From an uncultured Clostridium sp. (GTDB taxonomy: Bacteria > Bacillota > Clostridia > Lachnospirales > Lachnospiraceae): a stretch of DNA of 6,903 nucleotides. A program made the position numbers and the translations under genes. A model generated the notes under the pieces. That model was not told the DNA's origin. It ran no database searches and worked only from the letters and a program-made list of their open reading frames with translations. The stretch covers positions 1 through 6,903 of the forward strand of contig USBM01000115.1 of NCBI GenBank assembly GCA_900552885.1. Reading direction: 5' to 3'. Below, piece after piece: positions 5,704 through 6,903 of the stretch (position 1 is the first letter of the stretch; each line of letters starts with the position of its first letter).

Positions 5704-5743
5704 GAAGAAGATAATTGCTTCACGATTCTGCGACTCTTTGTTC

Positions 5744-5772
5744 TTGTAAATCAATGCAAAACTAAGTATAAT
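5744..5772 (+). promoter_or_regulatory. Sigma-A-type promoter of the EcsC-family gene
   Basis: TTGTAA (5744-5749) and a perfect TATAAT (5767-5772) are separated by 17 nt. The predicted start near 5779 gives a leader of about 34 nt to the ATG at 5813. Confidence 0.65.
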
Positions 5773-5801
5773 AGAATGAATAATCAGTATTTCGTAGAGA
5801 A

Positions 5802-5810
5802 GAAGGGTGA
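5802..5810 (+). promoter_or_regulatory. Ribosome binding site fixing the EcsC start at 5813
   Basis: GAAGGGTGA closely complements the 16S rRNA tail and ends just before the ATG at 5813. The alternative in-frame GTG at 5807 lies inside this site and so is not a believable start. Confidence 0.65.
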
Positions 5811-5812
5811 AT

Positions 5813-6640
5813 ATGAGTCAGTTTTCATGGGAAAATGAATGGCGTTTACAAAAGTTAAAAGAAGAATCCTTTATGGTCGGGCATATTATGGACAAGACAC
5901 CGGGATGGGTGAAGTTTGTAGAGAAGAAGGTACCGGCAACCTTGCAGAAGACATTGGAGACAGCATTTACCAAGGCATTTGTCACTGTGTTTGAGAAAGG
6001 ATCCGGTCTGATCGAGAAGACATACCGTAAGCAAAGACATGAACGGTTATTTCGGGAGCATGAGAGGGATATTCATAAGGAGGGCTTCAATGGTAAGTCA
6101 TTGCGGCGGTTTGAACGCCAGGCCAAACGTACGGCAGCTAAGAATCTGACGATTACAACGGTAGAGGGGATTGGTTTGGGTATTGTGGGATTAGGAATAC
6201 CGGACATTCCAATCTTTGTATCAGTCATGCTCAAAAGTATCTATGAGATTGCGTTAAGTTATGGATTTTCCTATAGTACGGACAAGGAGAAATTATTCAT
6301 CCTTAAACTGATCGATGCGGCATTGAAGAGTGGAGAGACATTGCGTAAGAAGGACACAGATATGAATAAGCTGATCCGACGGTATTTTGAGGAAGAGGAG
6401 ACTGCGGAGGCAGAGACGGATCCATTCGTAGTTGAGTTACAGATCAAACGGCAGATTGATTCTTCAGCGGAGGCATTATCCCATGAATTGTTATATGGTA
6501 AGTTCCTGCAGGGATCTACCTTTATTGGAGTGATTGGAGGAACAGCAGATTTCACTTGTCTGAAGAGGATTACGGATTATGCAACATTGAAGTACAAACG
6601 GCGTTTTCTGTTGCGCCAGTTGCCGGAAACAATGGATTAG
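5813..6640 (+). CDS. EcsC family protein
   Basis: This 275-residue protein fits the EcsC family, whose founder is the third gene of the Bacillus subtilis ecsABC locus (an ABC transporter linked to secretion and competence). The role of EcsC itself is unresolved. The N-terminal part is charged and helical (about 1-110, with basic runs such as KTYRKQRHERLF). The most diagnostic segment is the hydrophobic block VEGIGLGIVGLGIPDIPIFV (117-136), followed by SVMLKSIYEIALSYGFSY. Another hydrophobic glycine-rich patch, FIGVIGGTAD, is at 237-246, and the C-terminus is basic (YKRRFLLRQ). No ecsA or ecsB is nearby; the gene has its own promoter and probably forms a single-gene unit. The start at 5813 is set by GAAGGGTGA. 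The family call is good; the function remains unknown. Confidence 0.85.
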   Translation: MSQFSWENEWRLQKLKEESFMVGHIMDKTPGWVKFVEKKVPATLQKTLETAFTKAFVTVFEKGSGLIEKTYRKQRHERLFREHERDIHKEGFNGKSLRRFERQAKRTAAKNLTITTVEGIGLGIVGLGIPDIPIFVSVMLKSIYEIALSYGFSYSTDKEKLFILKLIDAALKSGETLRKKDTDMNKLIRRYFEEEETAEAETDPFVVELQIKRQIDSSAEALSHELLYGKFLQGSTFIGVIGGTADFTCLKRITDYATLKYKRRFLLRQLPETMD

Positions 6641-6677
6641 GGAATCATTTGTTACATAAAGTTCAGAAAGATTTAAC

Positions 6678-6706
6678 AAGACATTATAAGGGAAATGTAT
6701 TACAAT
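6678..6706 (+). promoter_or_regulatory. Weak candidate promoter of the glycosyltransferase gene
   Basis: AAGACA (6678-6683) and TACAAT (6701-6706) are separated by 17 nt, matching 4/6 and 5/6 consensus positions. The predicted start near 6713 would leave a leader of about 27 nt. No terminator is visible between the EcsC stop and this point, so readthrough from 5813-6640 is also possible. Confidence 0.35.
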
Positions 6707-6739
6707 GAACTCTGTATGAAAGAGTGAAGGAGCCTTATT

Positions 6740-6903
6740 ATGAATATAGGATTATTTACGGATACTTATTATCCGGAATTGAACGGAGTAGCCAATTCGG
6801 TATATTTACTTAAGAAAGAATTAGAAAAAAAGGGACATAACGTATATGTGATCACAACCAAGACACCCGGTGCACCGGCAAATGAAAAGGGTGTTTTTCG
6901 TGT
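6740..6903 (+). CDS. Glycosyltransferase family 4, N-terminal part (cut by window end)
   Basis: Only the first 54 codons are present; the frame is open to the right edge. The sequence begins MNIGLFTDTYYPELNGVANS and continues VYLLKKELEKKGHNVYVITT, a classic start of a GT-B fold family-4 glycosyltransferase. It has a first beta strand, the D-T-Y-Y-P-x-x-N-G-V loop, a helix, and a second strand (VYVIT). Such clostridial proteins often transfer a sugar from a nucleotide donor to diacylglycerol or another lipid at the cytoplasmic face of the membrane, but the acceptor cannot be read from this fragment. The start is set by AAGGAG (6727-6732), 7 nt before the ATG. It lies 99 nt after the EcsC gene on the same strand. 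Confidence 0.85.
   Translation, partial: MNIGLFTDTYYPELNGVANSVYLLKKELEKKGHNVYVITTKTPGAPANEKGVFR

Overview
The window reads as chromosomal DNA from a low-to-moderate GC Gram-positive anaerobe, most likely a Lachnospiraceae-type Clostridium relative. This rests on strong GGAGG-type ribosome binding sites, sigma-A promoters with 17-nt spacers, intrinsic terminators, and protein families typical of gut Clostridia (DinF/NorM-type MATE exporter, YitT, EcsC, GT4). The organism call is an inference from style, not from a marker gene. Every supportable gene lies on the + strand.

Layout. 1-361 holds a probable broken gene end (68-247) and a small terminator. 362-2747 is a two-gene unit: a MATE efflux protein (483-1841), with a promoter and an inverted repeat in front, then a YitT/DUF2179 membrane protein (1866-2747) 24 nt later. 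In 2748-2879 a perfect consensus promoter is followed at once by a terminator-like hairpin. 2880-5035 holds a LysR-type regulator and, 68 nt downstream, a PLP-dependent aminotransferase with an inverted repeat in its leader. 5128-5640 holds the 3' half of trpA, behind a near-consensus promoter and ending in a strong terminator. 5641-5812 is a structured intergenic stretch with the promoter of an EcsC-family gene (5813-6640). A family-4 glycosyltransferase begins at 6740 and runs off the right edge.

How the genes may work together. MATE and YitT probably share one transcript of integral membrane proteins. LysR and the aminotransferase look like a regulator/enzyme pair in amino-acid metabolism, but the substrate cannot be read from sequence. 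The trpA remnant lacks the catalytic half of the enzyme, so it marks a decayed or rearranged tryptophan locus rather than a working gene. EcsC stands alone, without the EcsA/EcsB transporter genes.

I see no defence system, CRISPR array, insertion sequence, tRNA/rRNA or prophage. The window is mostly ordinary housekeeping and accessory genes. The points most worth a second look are the promoter-terminator element before lysR, the truncated trpA with its own promoter, and the altered NPTG motif in the aminotransferase.
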